Assembly: GCA_903848465.1 (NCBI GenBank)
Contig: CAINGK010000153.1
Coordinates: 57,162-121,161, forward strand
Length of the DNA: 64,000 nt
From: an uncultured Verrucomicrobiota bacterium
GTDB taxonomy: Bacteria; Verrucomicrobiota; Verrucomicrobiia; Verrucomicrobiales; Verrucomicrobiaceae
Direction: 5' to 3'
The notes beneath the pieces are model-generated. The model ran no database searches, was not told the origin of the DNA, and was given only the letters and a program-made list of their open reading frames with translations. Shown one piece after another: positions 1-7,149 of this stretch. Within the stretch, counting starts at the first letter, position 1. Each line of letters opens with the position of its first letter. The position numbers and the translations under genes are program-made.

Positions 1-1
1 C

Positions 2-274
2 TCCACCAATTTGGCCCTGCGCTACCACCACTTCCCCAAGTTTGTCCCGCAGTTGCAGTTCAATGCGCGCTTCCTCGCTCGTGATCACGGCATCAACGCC
101 TCCCCCGCAGACAGCGGCGGCACCACCATCTATGTGAGTCCTGGTTTCACCTTCAACATCGCCAAGAATGTGTACCACTACGTGTTCTTCCAGTTGCCCA
201 TTTATCAGTACCTGAATGGCTACCAGTTGGCACCGCACTACACGCTGTCGGTGGGCACACGTTTCGTGTTCTGA
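2..274 (+). CDS. Outer-membrane beta-barrel protein, C-terminal part
   Basis: The reading frame is open from the first base and stops at 272-274, so only about the last 90 residues are in the window. The visible part alternates aromatic and polar residues, with strands around FTFNIAKNVYHYVFFQLPIY and the terminal LSVGTRFVF. An outer-membrane barrel strand ending in Phe is the usual C-terminal signal for assembly by the BAM complex. It resembles the end of the MetA-pathway/transporter-like barrels often found near SCO and copper genes, but too little is present to name a family. It lies in the same direction as the metal cluster and may belong to it. Confidence 0.5.
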   Translation, partial: STNLALRYHHFPKFVPQLQFNARFLARDHGINASPADSGGTTIYVSPGFTFNIAKNVYHYVFFQLPIYQYLNGYQLAPHYTLSVGTRFVF

Positions 275-337
275 GCCTTGCTGTGCCACGCTCTCTCCAG
301 CTAGGGGAAGAGCCGTTTTCCATCACTTCGCAGCCAT

Positions 338-358
338 CATGATCCCGCCGGGATCATG
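338..358. repeat. Perfect 9-bp inverted repeat
   Basis: CATGATCCC at 338-346 and GGGATCATG at 350-358 form a perfect inverted repeat around a 3-base centre. It lies 63 bases after the stop of the upstream barrel gene and about 120 bases before the first gene of the metal cluster. No T-run follows, so an operator or an RNA hairpin fits better than an intrinsic terminator. Confidence 0.55.
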
Positions 359-384
359 CCACACTTTCTGGTGAGCAGTGTTCC

Positions 385-460
385 GCAGCTTGTGCTGCGT
401 TCTCATCAGAGGCCCCCGTCCGGTGGGTATCCGGGCGGGGGCAACTCTTTTGCCTCTTTG
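385..460 (+). promoter_or_regulatory. Structured leader with strong GC hairpins
   Basis: A small hairpin with arms CGCAG/CTGCG (about 394-409) is followed by a strong one: GCCCCCGTCCGG (412-423) pairs with CCGGGCGGGGGC (431-442) over 12 bp with one G-T pair. AGAGGC at about 407-412 could alternatively pair with GCCTCT at about 451-456. Competing stems just before a start codon suggest an attenuator or a metal-responsive leader. I cannot match it to a known riboswitch class. Confidence 0.35.
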
Positions 461-481
461 AATCAAGGCAGTTCACTCAGC

Positions 482-889
482 ATGCTCCGCCGCGCCGCAC
501 GCCTCCTCCTTGTTGCCATCCTGATGTTTTCCATCGGGCTGCACTGGATCGTGCTGCAATCCGCCGCCTGGGCGGGCATGATCGTCACCTACGCGGTGCA
601 GGAAGGTTCTCTCATAGATGGCGTGAGCCAGACCTTTGACAACGCGCACCCCTGCCCGCTCTGCTGTGCCATCAAGCAAGGCAGGCAGTCCGAAAAGAAG
701 GAAACCAAGCAGACCGAGCAGAAAAAGAAGCTCGACCTTTCGCTGGGCCTTTTCAGCCGGGTAATCCTCACGCCACCCTGTCCGACAGTCTCACCGCCGT
801 TGCCCGATTTTCCCCACGGCATCGCACGCCGTACCAAGCCGCCAAGCCCGCCGCCACGACGCGGCAGCAGCCACTCTGCTCTGGGTTGA
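482..889 (+). CDS. Small membrane-anchored protein with CPLCC motif
   Basis: A 135-residue protein starting MLRRAARLLLVAILMFSIGL, with one hydrophobic N-terminal segment (about residues 6-32) that is a membrane anchor or long signal peptide. Downstream is HPCPLCCAIKQ followed by a Lys/Glu-rich stretch and a Pro/Arg-rich tail. The His-Cys-Pro-x-Cys-Cys cluster is a plausible soft-metal site, as in the small DUF2946-type proteins found beside metal TonB receptors; that family link is a guess. The frame is open further upstream, but ATG 482 directly precedes the hydrophobic segment and follows the hairpin leader. It is the first gene of a same-strand cluster with TonB, SCO and HMA genes. Confidence 0.5.
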   Translation: MLRRAARLLLVAILMFSIGLHWIVLQSAAWAGMIVTYAVQEGSLIDGVSQTFDNAHPCPLCCAIKQGRQSEKKETKQTEQKKKLDLSLGLFSRVILTPPCPTVSPPLPDFPHGIARRTKPPSPPPRRGSSHSALG

Positions 890-1097
890 GCACTACAGAC
901 GCACTCGCAGCCTGAACTCTCAGGCCGCTGCGCTTGGCTTCATGCACCACCACCGTACGGGCCGTAGGCCCTGCGGGGAACGCGCATGGCATATCCCCGT
1001 CATCCCAGACTACACGCCCCATCACGCCTAGACCGGACACTCATGGCGTGAGGGTTTCCTCCATGTGCCCTGTTTCATTCCTTTTCTCTCTTCAAGC

Positions 1098-3296
1098 ATG
1101 CTTGTTTCTACTTTTTTCGCGCGCATTTCCCGCACCAAACTTCTGACGGCGGCCGCTTTGCTGGCCGTTTCCCCCGCGTTTTCTCAAAGCACTCCCGCCC
1201 CTCAGCCAGTCGAAGCCAAGGCCGATCCCAAGATTGATCCCAAGGTCACGACCAAGGCCAAACCTACCGCCGTCAGTCTAGCAAACCAGGAGCCCAAAGA
1301 GCTGCCGGCCATCATCATCACCGCGCAGCAGGACCCTTTCTTGTATCCGTACGCCAACTCAACCACGCGCTCTGAGATCCCGCTGCGCCAGCTACCCCAG
1401 TCCGTGCAGGTCCTCACGCGAAAGCTGATGGACAACCAGCTCTCCCAAAATCCGGGGGATGTGGTGAAAAACTTCAGCGGCGTGGTGGGCACCGACTGGC
1501 GTGAGATGAACAACATCCAGAACTTCATCCGGGGCTTTCAGTCCGCGCCGTATCTGGACAGCTTCCAGCTCTACTATCCTGGCCCTGCCACGGAAACGCT
1601 GATCAACACAGAGCGCGTGGAAGTCGTCAAAGGCCCCACCGGCACGATGTTCGGCGGCGCGGCGGGCGGCCCGCTGGGCGGCCTGCTGAACTTCGTTTCA
1701 AAGCGGCCTGAAAAAGAAGCGCATTACATGATGGGCATGAACGCCAGCAGCTGGGGAGGCTATGGCAACATCTGGGACATCAACCAGCCGCTCGACGACA
1801 AGGGCCGCGTGCTCTTCCGCATCACTGGAGATGTGCGCGAGATACGGGATGTGAACTCCTACATCAGAGGCCACCTCACCAGCTTCTTCCCCACCCTGGC
1901 CATTGCTCTCAGTGATGACACCACGCTGACGCTGCGCGGGCGCTACACCGACCGCTCGCAGACGGACTACAGCGGGCTGCCCGCCAGCGGCACGGTGAAC
2001 CCCGGCACCTTCACCTTTGGTCGCTACGACATTTTCCGCGCCGAAGGCCAGCCCGCGACTTCCAACAAGAACCGCACCCTGAGCGCCGAACTGAAGCACA
2101 GCTTCAACAGCGACTGGAACTTCATCCTCGAAGCGAACTACATGGACTGGAACTTCGACCAGTCCTCCGTCTGGCCGAGCTTTGTCGCCGCTCCGGTCGG
2201 CACGATCTATCCGGTGGATTCAGCCCAGTTGGTGCAGCAACTGCGAACCTTTGCCTTCAATGCGCGGGTGAACGGCAAGTTTGATACCGGAGCCATCAAG
2301 CACACCCTGACCGTGGGCATGGACTATGACCACACCATGGACCCTGGTGTGATGTACTACAATCCAGCCTTCGGCGCGATCAATGTCAGCAATCCGAGCT
2401 ATCCGGCCTGGGCCGGCAACGGCTTCGCTCTCATCGATCAGCACAACGACTATCAGACCATCGCTGGCTTTCTCCAGGACCAGATCACCTTTGCGGAGAG
2501 GTTTCACCTCATGGGGTCCATGCGCTACAGCAACCTCAGAGTCCACGATGTGGAAAAGGTCCAGGGCATCGACACCGTTCTGGACAATCATCGCATCACC
2601 GGCAGGGCAGGGGCTTCGGTGGATGTGACGAGCTGGGTGACCGCCTTTGCTGGCTGGGGCCAAGGATTTCAGGCACCGGTTGGCATTGCCCTCGCGGGTC
2701 CAAAGAAAGTCATCAACGGAGAGCAGTGGGAGGCGGGCTTTAAATTTGAGGTCACCAAAAGGCTGCAGGGCTCGCTGGCGTGGTTTCATAACGACCGTAC
2801 GAATGTGCCCGTGTCCATCCCCGGCAGTCTGCTCAGCGCCCAGTCCGGCAAGCAGCGGGCACAGGGCATTGAAGCCGACCTCGTCTGGCAGCTTGCCTCT
2901 GAGTTCAGCGTGCTCATGAACTATGCCTTCCAGGACGCCAGGATCGTCTCGGACACGACGTTGCCTTCTGGCAACCGCCTAGCACGCATCCCGCAGCATT
3001 CGGGCCGCATCGCGCTGCGGTTTGACCGCAAAGATGGTTACTTCAAAGGATTCGGCGCTGGTCTGGGAGTCACGATGGCCACCGCTCGTCCAGGTGATAA
3101 CGCCAACACCTTTTCCACTCCAGCTTACGCGACGGTGGATGCGCAGCTCAGTTACACTCGTGGCCCTGCGACGGTTTCGGTCGGCATCCAGAACCTTCTG
3201 GATACACGCTACTACCAGCCCTTCGCGTTTTTCAACGGCTCCGTAGCTCCCAACGCACCCTTCAACGTCTTCTGCCAGGCCACGGTGCGCTATTAA
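1098..3296 (+). CDS. TonB-dependent outer-membrane receptor
   Basis: A protein of 732 residues if started at ATG 1098, which gives a good signal peptide (LLTAAALLAVSPAFSQ). A GTG at 1065 in the same frame would add 11 residues and is less likely. The plug domain spans roughly residues 65-190, with PLRQLPQSVQVLTRKLM, the RGFQ segment and RVEVVKGPTGTMFGG, typical of siderophore-type receptors. The rest is a long barrel ending in ATVRY. The family imports metal chelates or cofactors with energy from TonB. The neighbours (cytochrome c, SCO, HMA protein) favour copper or a copper chelate over iron, but this is inference; the barrel itself does not show the ligand. Confidence 0.88.
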   Translation: MLVSTFFARISRTKLLTAAALLAVSPAFSQSTPAPQPVEAKADPKIDPKVTTKAKPTAVSLANQEPKELPAIIITAQQDPFLYPYANSTTRSEIPLRQLPQSVQVLTRKLMDNQLSQNPGDVVKNFSGVVGTDWREMNNIQNFIRGFQSAPYLDSFQLYYPGPATETLINTERVEVVKGPTGTMFGGAAGGPLGGLLNFVSKRPEKEAHYMMGMNASSWGGYGNIWDINQPLDDKGRVLFRITGDVREIRDVNSYIRGHLTSFFPTLAIALSDDTTLTLRGRYTDRSQTDYSGLPASGTVNPGTFTFGRYDIFRAEGQPATSNKNRTLSAELKHSFNSDWNFILEANYMDWNFDQSSVWPSFVAAPVGTIYPVDSAQLVQQLRTFAFNARVNGKFDTGAIKHTLTVGMDYDHTMDPGVMYYNPAFGAINVSNPSYPAWAGNGFALIDQHNDYQTIAGFLQDQITFAERFHLMGSMRYSNLRVHDVEKVQGIDTVLDNHRITGRAGASVDVTSWVTAFAGWGQGFQAPVGIALAGPKKVINGEQWEAGFKFEVTKRLQGSLAWFHNDRTNVPVSIPGSLLSAQSGKQRAQGIEADLVWQLASEFSVLMNYAFQDARIVSDTTLPSGNRLARIPQHSGRIALRFDRKDGYFKGFGAGLGVTMATARPGDNANTFSTPAYATVDAQLSYTRGPATVSVGIQNLLDTRYYQPFAFFNGSVAPNAPFNVFCQATVRY

Positions 3297-3315
3297 ATCC
3301 AAAAACCTGAATCCC

Positions 3316-4134
3316 ATGAACACCGAGCGTCGTGAATTTTTACGCCAACTCACCTGCGTGCTGCCCGGCTTTGCCGCCCTGGCACAAACTGCCAGCGCAC
3401 AGGCACCGGCACAGGCTGCAGCACCTGACCATGACATGTCCGCCATGCCGCCTAGCTGGACGGGCCATGAAGTGATCGTGCAGGTGCTTTACCCACAGTT
3501 CACGGCGCTCGATCTCATCGGTCCGCATCACTTTCTGTCATCCCTGATGGGAGCCAAAGTGCTGCTGGCCGCCAAGAGCCTGGAGCTCGTCAGCTCAGAT
3601 GCGGGTGTGAAGATCATGCCCGACATCACCTTTGCCAACTGCCCGGCGGCGCTGGATCTGCTCTGTGTGCCCGGTGGCTCATCAGGCACGCTGGCCGCCA
3701 TGCAGGATGCGGAGACGATGGCTTTCATCCGCAAGGCCGGAGCTGCGGCGAAAGTCGTCTCCTCCGTCTGCACCGGCTCACTCATCCTCGGCGCCGCAGG
3801 TCTGCTGCAAGGCAGGAAGGCCACCTCCCACTGGCTGGTGAAAGACCTTCTGCCTCTCTTCGGTGCCACGCCCTCCAATGACCGCGTGGTGGAGGATGGC
3901 AAGGTCATCACGGCTGCCGGTGTCACTGCCGGCATGGACTTTGGTCTGCACATGTCCATGAAATGGCGCGATCGCGAATACACGGACTGCCTGGCCCTAC
4001 TGGCCGAGTACGACCCACACCCACCCACGACGGCGGGTGACCCAACCAAAGCACCCGCCAAAACCAGACAGCTCGTGGCGGACATGTTCACGGGCTTTCG
4101 CCAGAAGGTGGAGGCCATCGGCAAAGGCGGCTGA
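3316..4134 (+). CDS. Tat-exported DJ-1/PfpI (GATase1-like) family protein
   Basis: The N-terminus carries a twin-arginine signal (RREFLRQL, residues 5-12, then a hydrophobic stretch ending ASAQA). The mature part is a DJ-1/PfpI fold: LYPQFTALDLIGP at the start, the nucleophile elbow VCTGSLILGAAGLLQG with Cys at about residue 152, and ATSHW about 20 residues later. This pattern is that of the isonitrile hydratase/ThiJ group. Export by Tat is unusual, since most relatives are cytoplasmic. It starts 19 bases after the TonB receptor stop, so it probably shares its transcript. A role in handling an imported organic metal ligand is possible but unproven. Confidence 0.8.
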   Translation: MNTERREFLRQLTCVLPGFAALAQTASAQAPAQAAAPDHDMSAMPPSWTGHEVIVQVLYPQFTALDLIGPHHFLSSLMGAKVLLAAKSLELVSSDAGVKIMPDITFANCPAALDLLCVPGGSSGTLAAMQDAETMAFIRKAGAAAKVVSSVCTGSLILGAAGLLQGRKATSHWLVKDLLPLFGATPSNDRVVEDGKVITAAGVTAGMDFGLHMSMKWRDREYTDCLALLAEYDPHPPTTAGDPTKAPAKTRQLVADMFTGFRQKVEAIGKGG

Positions 4135-4200
4135 AGCACGCCCCCACAGCACCCTCATTCAATCACTTGTTCAAAAATATCACCCCCCAACTTATCATTC

Positions 4201-4677
4201 ATGAAATCATCCATTAAACACCTTCTCGCAGCAGCCTGCCTGCTGTCATTCACCCCGCTCATCCGCGCCCAGGATGCGGCGTCCATCTCACGCGGCCAGA
4301 CGGTTTACATGCAGGTCTGCTTCGCCTGCCATCAGCCCACCGGGCAGGGCTTGCCCGGCATGTTCCCACCGCTCGCCAGCTCAAACTGGGTGGCGGCGAG
4401 CAAGCCGGACCGCATCATCCGCATGGTGCTGCATGGCTTCACCGGCCCCATCACGCTCAATGGCAAACCCTTCGCCTCCCCGGCACCGCTCATGCCGCCG
4501 CAGGGCGCGGCACTCAGCGACACACAGATCGCCGATGTGCTGACCTATGTGCGCAGCAGCTTTGGCAACAAGGCCAGCGCCGTCACCCCCGCTCAGGTCC
4601 AGGCCATCCGCGACGCTGAGAAGGCCCGCAGCGCGATGTGGACTGAGGCTGAAATCCTCAAAATCCCTGCCGAATAA
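4201..4677 (+). CDS. Periplasmic class I c-type cytochrome
   Basis: A 158-residue protein with a cleavable signal peptide (to about residue 23, LIRAQ). There is one haem c site, CFACH at residues 40-44, and a likely axial Met in APLMPPQG (about residue 98). The segment ALSDTQIADVLTYVRSSFGN is the usual C-terminal helix of mono-haem cytochrome c domains. It is followed after 4 bases by the SCO gene, which indicates co-transcription. Cytochromes of this size transfer electrons in the periplasm; here it may serve as redox partner for copper reduction or the SCO thiols, which is inference from position. Confidence 0.85.
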   Translation: MKSSIKHLLAAACLLSFTPLIRAQDAASISRGQTVYMQVCFACHQPTGQGLPGMFPPLASSNWVAASKPDRIIRMVLHGFTGPITLNGKPFASPAPLMPPQGAALSDTQIADVLTYVRSSFGNKASAVTPAQVQAIRDAEKARSAMWTEAEILKIPAE

Positions 4678-4681
4678 CGCC

Positions 4682-5407
4682 ATGCCAGATTCACCTCCAG
4701 AGCCGCCTCCTCCGAGCATTCGCTACACCTCCGCCGGTGCTGACTGCCGCGTCAGCACCGGCTCCTGGGTGCGCATGGGGCTTGGCATTGGCATGGCCCT
4801 CGCGGGCGTGCTGATGCTCGGGCATTATGCCAATCAGGCACTGCCCAAGCCGCCACTGCCCGTCGTCGCCCAGATCCATGGCGACCTCGAAGCCACCGAG
4901 CGCAGCGGGCAGACGGTGAAACTTTCCGCCCTGCGCGGCAAAGTCACCGTCATGGCCTGCCTCTACACCGTGTGCCCCCATGGCTGCGCCGCCGTGGTGG
5001 CGCAGATGCAGAAGCTCAATGCCGCCCATCGCACGCGGCCAGATTTCCATCTGGTCTCGCTCGCGGTGGCACCGGAACGCGACACACCGGGCTTCCTCAA
5101 GGCCTACGCCGAAGGCGTGGGTGCCAGGCCGGAAGACCCCTGGTGGTTCGTGACCGGAAACCAGCAGCGCATCTGGGACTACATGACCTACGATCTGCAA
5201 CTGCAGGCTCCCGCGCCCATCCCAGAGGAGAAGCGCCTCAATCCGCTCGACCTCTACGAGCATGATCTGCGCCTCGTCCTCATCGACCGCCAGGGCCGCG
5301 TGCGCGGCTACTACGCCGTCTTTCACCCGCAACCCGAGATCGCCGCGCTCATGGCCGAACAACTCGGTCGCGACGTGCAGCGCCTACTCGATCATACCAC
5401 AGAATAA
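4682..5407 (+). CDS. SCO1/SenC family protein
   Basis: A 241-residue protein with an N-terminal membrane anchor (about residues 24-50, MGLGIGMALAGVLMLGHYAN) and a thioredoxin-like domain. It has the copper-binding pair CPHGC (Cys98 and Cys102) and the distal His in YEHDLRLVLID (about residue 194), the three ligands needed by SCO proteins. The family delivers copper to cytochrome oxidase CuA or acts as a periplasmic thiol reductase/copper chaperone. The ATG at 4682 lies 4 bases after the cytochrome gene. With the HMA gene downstream this is the clearest pointer to copper in the cluster. Confidence 0.88.
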   Translation: MPDSPPEPPPPSIRYTSAGADCRVSTGSWVRMGLGIGMALAGVLMLGHYANQALPKPPLPVVAQIHGDLEATERSGQTVKLSALRGKVTVMACLYTVCPHGCAAVVAQMQKLNAAHRTRPDFHLVSLAVAPERDTPGFLKAYAEGVGARPEDPWWFVTGNQQRIWDYMTYDLQLQAPAPIPEEKRLNPLDLYEHDLRLVLIDRQGRVRGYYAVFHPQPEIAALMAEQLGRDVQRLLDHTTE

Positions 5408-5425
5408 TCATCCACAACCAAACCT

Positions 5426-5743
5426 ATGAAACACATCCTCACCCTCCTCCTCAGCCTCATCACCCTGACCACCAGCCACGCCACCGAACCCGCGACCTAC
5501 CTTTATCAGGGCGAAGTGGCCGGCGTCATGTGCAGCGCCTGCTCCAACCACGTCCAAGCCGCCCTCAGCAAAATCAAAGGCGTGCAAACGGTCAAAGTGC
5601 TGCCTGCCAAAGACGGCGGCATCCCCCGGCTGGAAGTCACAGCGACGACCGCCACCCTCACCAAGGAGGCTGCCACCAAAGCCCTCGGCGATTCCGCCAA
5701 GACCTATGACATCCGCAGCTTGAAGCTCGTCCAGGGCAGGTAG
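5426..5743 (+). CDS. Exported heavy-metal-associated (HMA) domain protein
   Basis: A 105-residue protein with a signal peptide (MKHILTLLLSLITLTTSHA) followed by one HMA fold. The metal site is GVMCSACSNHV, with Cys36 and Cys39, and the later beta-strand/helix order fits the ferredoxin-like HMA domain (KGVQTVKVLP...LEVTATTATLTKEAATKAL). HMA domains bind Cu(I) or other soft metals and pass them to partners. A secreted single-domain version next to SCO would be a periplasmic copper carrier. It is the last gene of the cluster, 18 bases after the SCO stop, and a strong hairpin follows. Confidence 0.85.
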   Translation: MKHILTLLLSLITLTTSHATEPATYLYQGEVAGVMCSACSNHVQAALSKIKGVQTVKVLPAKDGGIPRLEVTATTATLTKEAATKALGDSAKTYDIRSLKLVQGR

Positions 5744-5761
5744 CCAAGCGAGATCGACCGT

Positions 5762-5805
5762 TTGGCAGGCGGCGGCTGTTCCGCCTGCCAAGGCAGCGCA
5801 TTTTT
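5762..5805 (+). terminator. Hairpin terminator after the metal cluster
   Basis: TTGGCAGGCGG (5762-5772) pairs perfectly with CCGCCTGCCAA (5781-5791). A T5 run follows about eight bases later (around 5801-5805). This is a plausible terminator for the HMA-ending operon, though the T-run is not directly adjacent to the stem. Confidence 0.6.
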
Positions 5806-5869
5806 CTGCGTCTGTAGCGCAAAGAATCGCTGAACCTCGGAGCACAAATGAGTATAGAATTAGCGACGC

Positions 5870-7108
5870 ATGCATCGCCTTTTGCTCATCATTCTCCTGC
5901 TGGCTGGCTGTAGCCGAAAGGTGAGGCAGACGCCCCTGTCATCACAAGCTTATGTGTGGCAGCGAGTATGGACCGAAGAGGTGTCAGCGGCTGTGCGTGC
6001 AGCGAGATTTGACGCGTTGCATGTGCTTGCTGCCGAATTCAGCGTCAAGGATAGCAGGCCTGAGATCAAGATCATCACTCCAGACTGGAGGGCACTTGTA
6101 GATTCAGGCAGGCAGATCAGCGCTGTGCTTCGAGTGCATGCGTCCGTGGGGAGGAATGGCTGGAACAGTTCGCTGGTCCATGAGATGAGCCGTTTGCTCA
6201 CAGACACCGTTTCTCGCTTCAAAGCTGGAGGCCTGCACTTGACCGAGTTGCAGCTCGACTATGACTGCGCTGAATCACGACTGGCCGAATATGAACAGAT
6301 GCTGGGTTCCTTGAGGACGGACGTTCCCATCTGCATCACCGCACTGCCCGCATGGCTCCGGCATGAAGCCGTGCGGAAGCTGCTGGCCCGCTCTCCCGGT
6401 TATGTGCTTCAGGTTCATTCATTGCACTTGCCGAAAAATGCCGGCCTGAGCGGTCTCATGGACCTGAATGAAACGCGGGCGGCCGTGCAGCGGGCGGAGG
6501 AGCTGGGGGTGCCATTCCGCGTGGCACTTCCGACTTACTCCTGTCTCGTGGAATTTGCGGATGATGGCCGCGTTCGCGAGGTTTATGGTGAAGACCTGCC
6601 CGCCGGCCTCGCACTCAGCACACGGAATTATGCCGTGCTCGATTCCGACGCTTACACTTTGTCAGGCCTCGTTGCTGAATGGCGCGCCCATTCAGCCCAG
6701 CTCATGCAGGCGGTCATCTGGTATCGTCTGCCCGTTGGCAGTGACCGCCTAAACTGGTCCGCAAGCCTGCTATCCAAAGTAGCGGGTGGCGAGATGCTCA
6801 AGCGAGGCTGGGCTGCGTTCGCCCGACCCGCCAAAGAAGGCCATGCTGAAATCATCTTGCAACAAAAGGGAGAAGCACCGGATGACCTGCCGCGTGAGGT
6901 GAGCATTTCATGGCAGGGTGGCGATATTGAGGGTGGCGACGGCTTGCGCGGCTACAAAGTTCTGAATCATGCGCCGGGGTGCCTTACATTGAGGCTTGAG
7001 CACCCGGCACGTTTTGGACGTGTGCAGCCGGAGCAGCAGATTGTAGCCGGGTGGGTCCGGCTGAAAGATGGGCAGAGCGCATCCATGGATGTCCGCATTA
7101 TTCGTTAA
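5870..7108 (+). CDS. DUF3142 family lipoprotein
   Basis: A 412-residue protein with a lipoprotein signal (LLLIILLLAGCS; Cys14 would be lipidated). The mature N-terminus AYVWQRVWTEEVSAAVRAA and the ILQ/DYDC segment (LTELQLDYDCAESRL) match the DUF3142 family, which has a glycosidase-like TIM-barrel look (Asp-containing LQLDYD strand, then VPICITALPAWL). Function is unknown in the family. It is followed after 41 bases by a large exported protein on the same strand; the two probably form an operon. The hairpin upstream separates it from the metal cluster. Confidence 0.75.
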   Translation: MHRLLLIILLLAGCSRKVRQTPLSSQAYVWQRVWTEEVSAAVRAARFDALHVLAAEFSVKDSRPEIKIITPDWRALVDSGRQISAVLRVHASVGRNGWNSSLVHEMSRLLTDTVSRFKAGGLHLTELQLDYDCAESRLAEYEQMLGSLRTDVPICITALPAWLRHEAVRKLLARSPGYVLQVHSLHLPKNAGLSGLMDLNETRAAVQRAEELGVPFRVALPTYSCLVEFADDGRVREVYGEDLPAGLALSTRNYAVLDSDAYTLSGLVAEWRAHSAQLMQAVIWYRLPVGSDRLNWSASLLSKVAGGEMLKRGWAAFARPAKEGHAEIILQQKGEAPDDLPREVSISWQGGDIEGGDGLRGYKVLNHAPGCLTLRLEHPARFGRVQPEQQIVAGWVRLKDGQSASMDVRIIR

Positions 7109-7149
7109 GAATTTCTTAGCGTTTTTCACCCATCGCATAAAATGGGCGC

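Noticed and set aside
360..480. A cobalamin or TPP riboswitch in the leader
   Set aside because: I looked for the B12 box and the TPP conserved segments and found neither; only generic hairpins are supported.
768..1040. A 90-codon minus-strand frame between the CPLCC gene and the TonB gene
   Set aside because: It overlaps the plus-strand gene end and has no hydrophobic or known motif; no ribosome-binding site.
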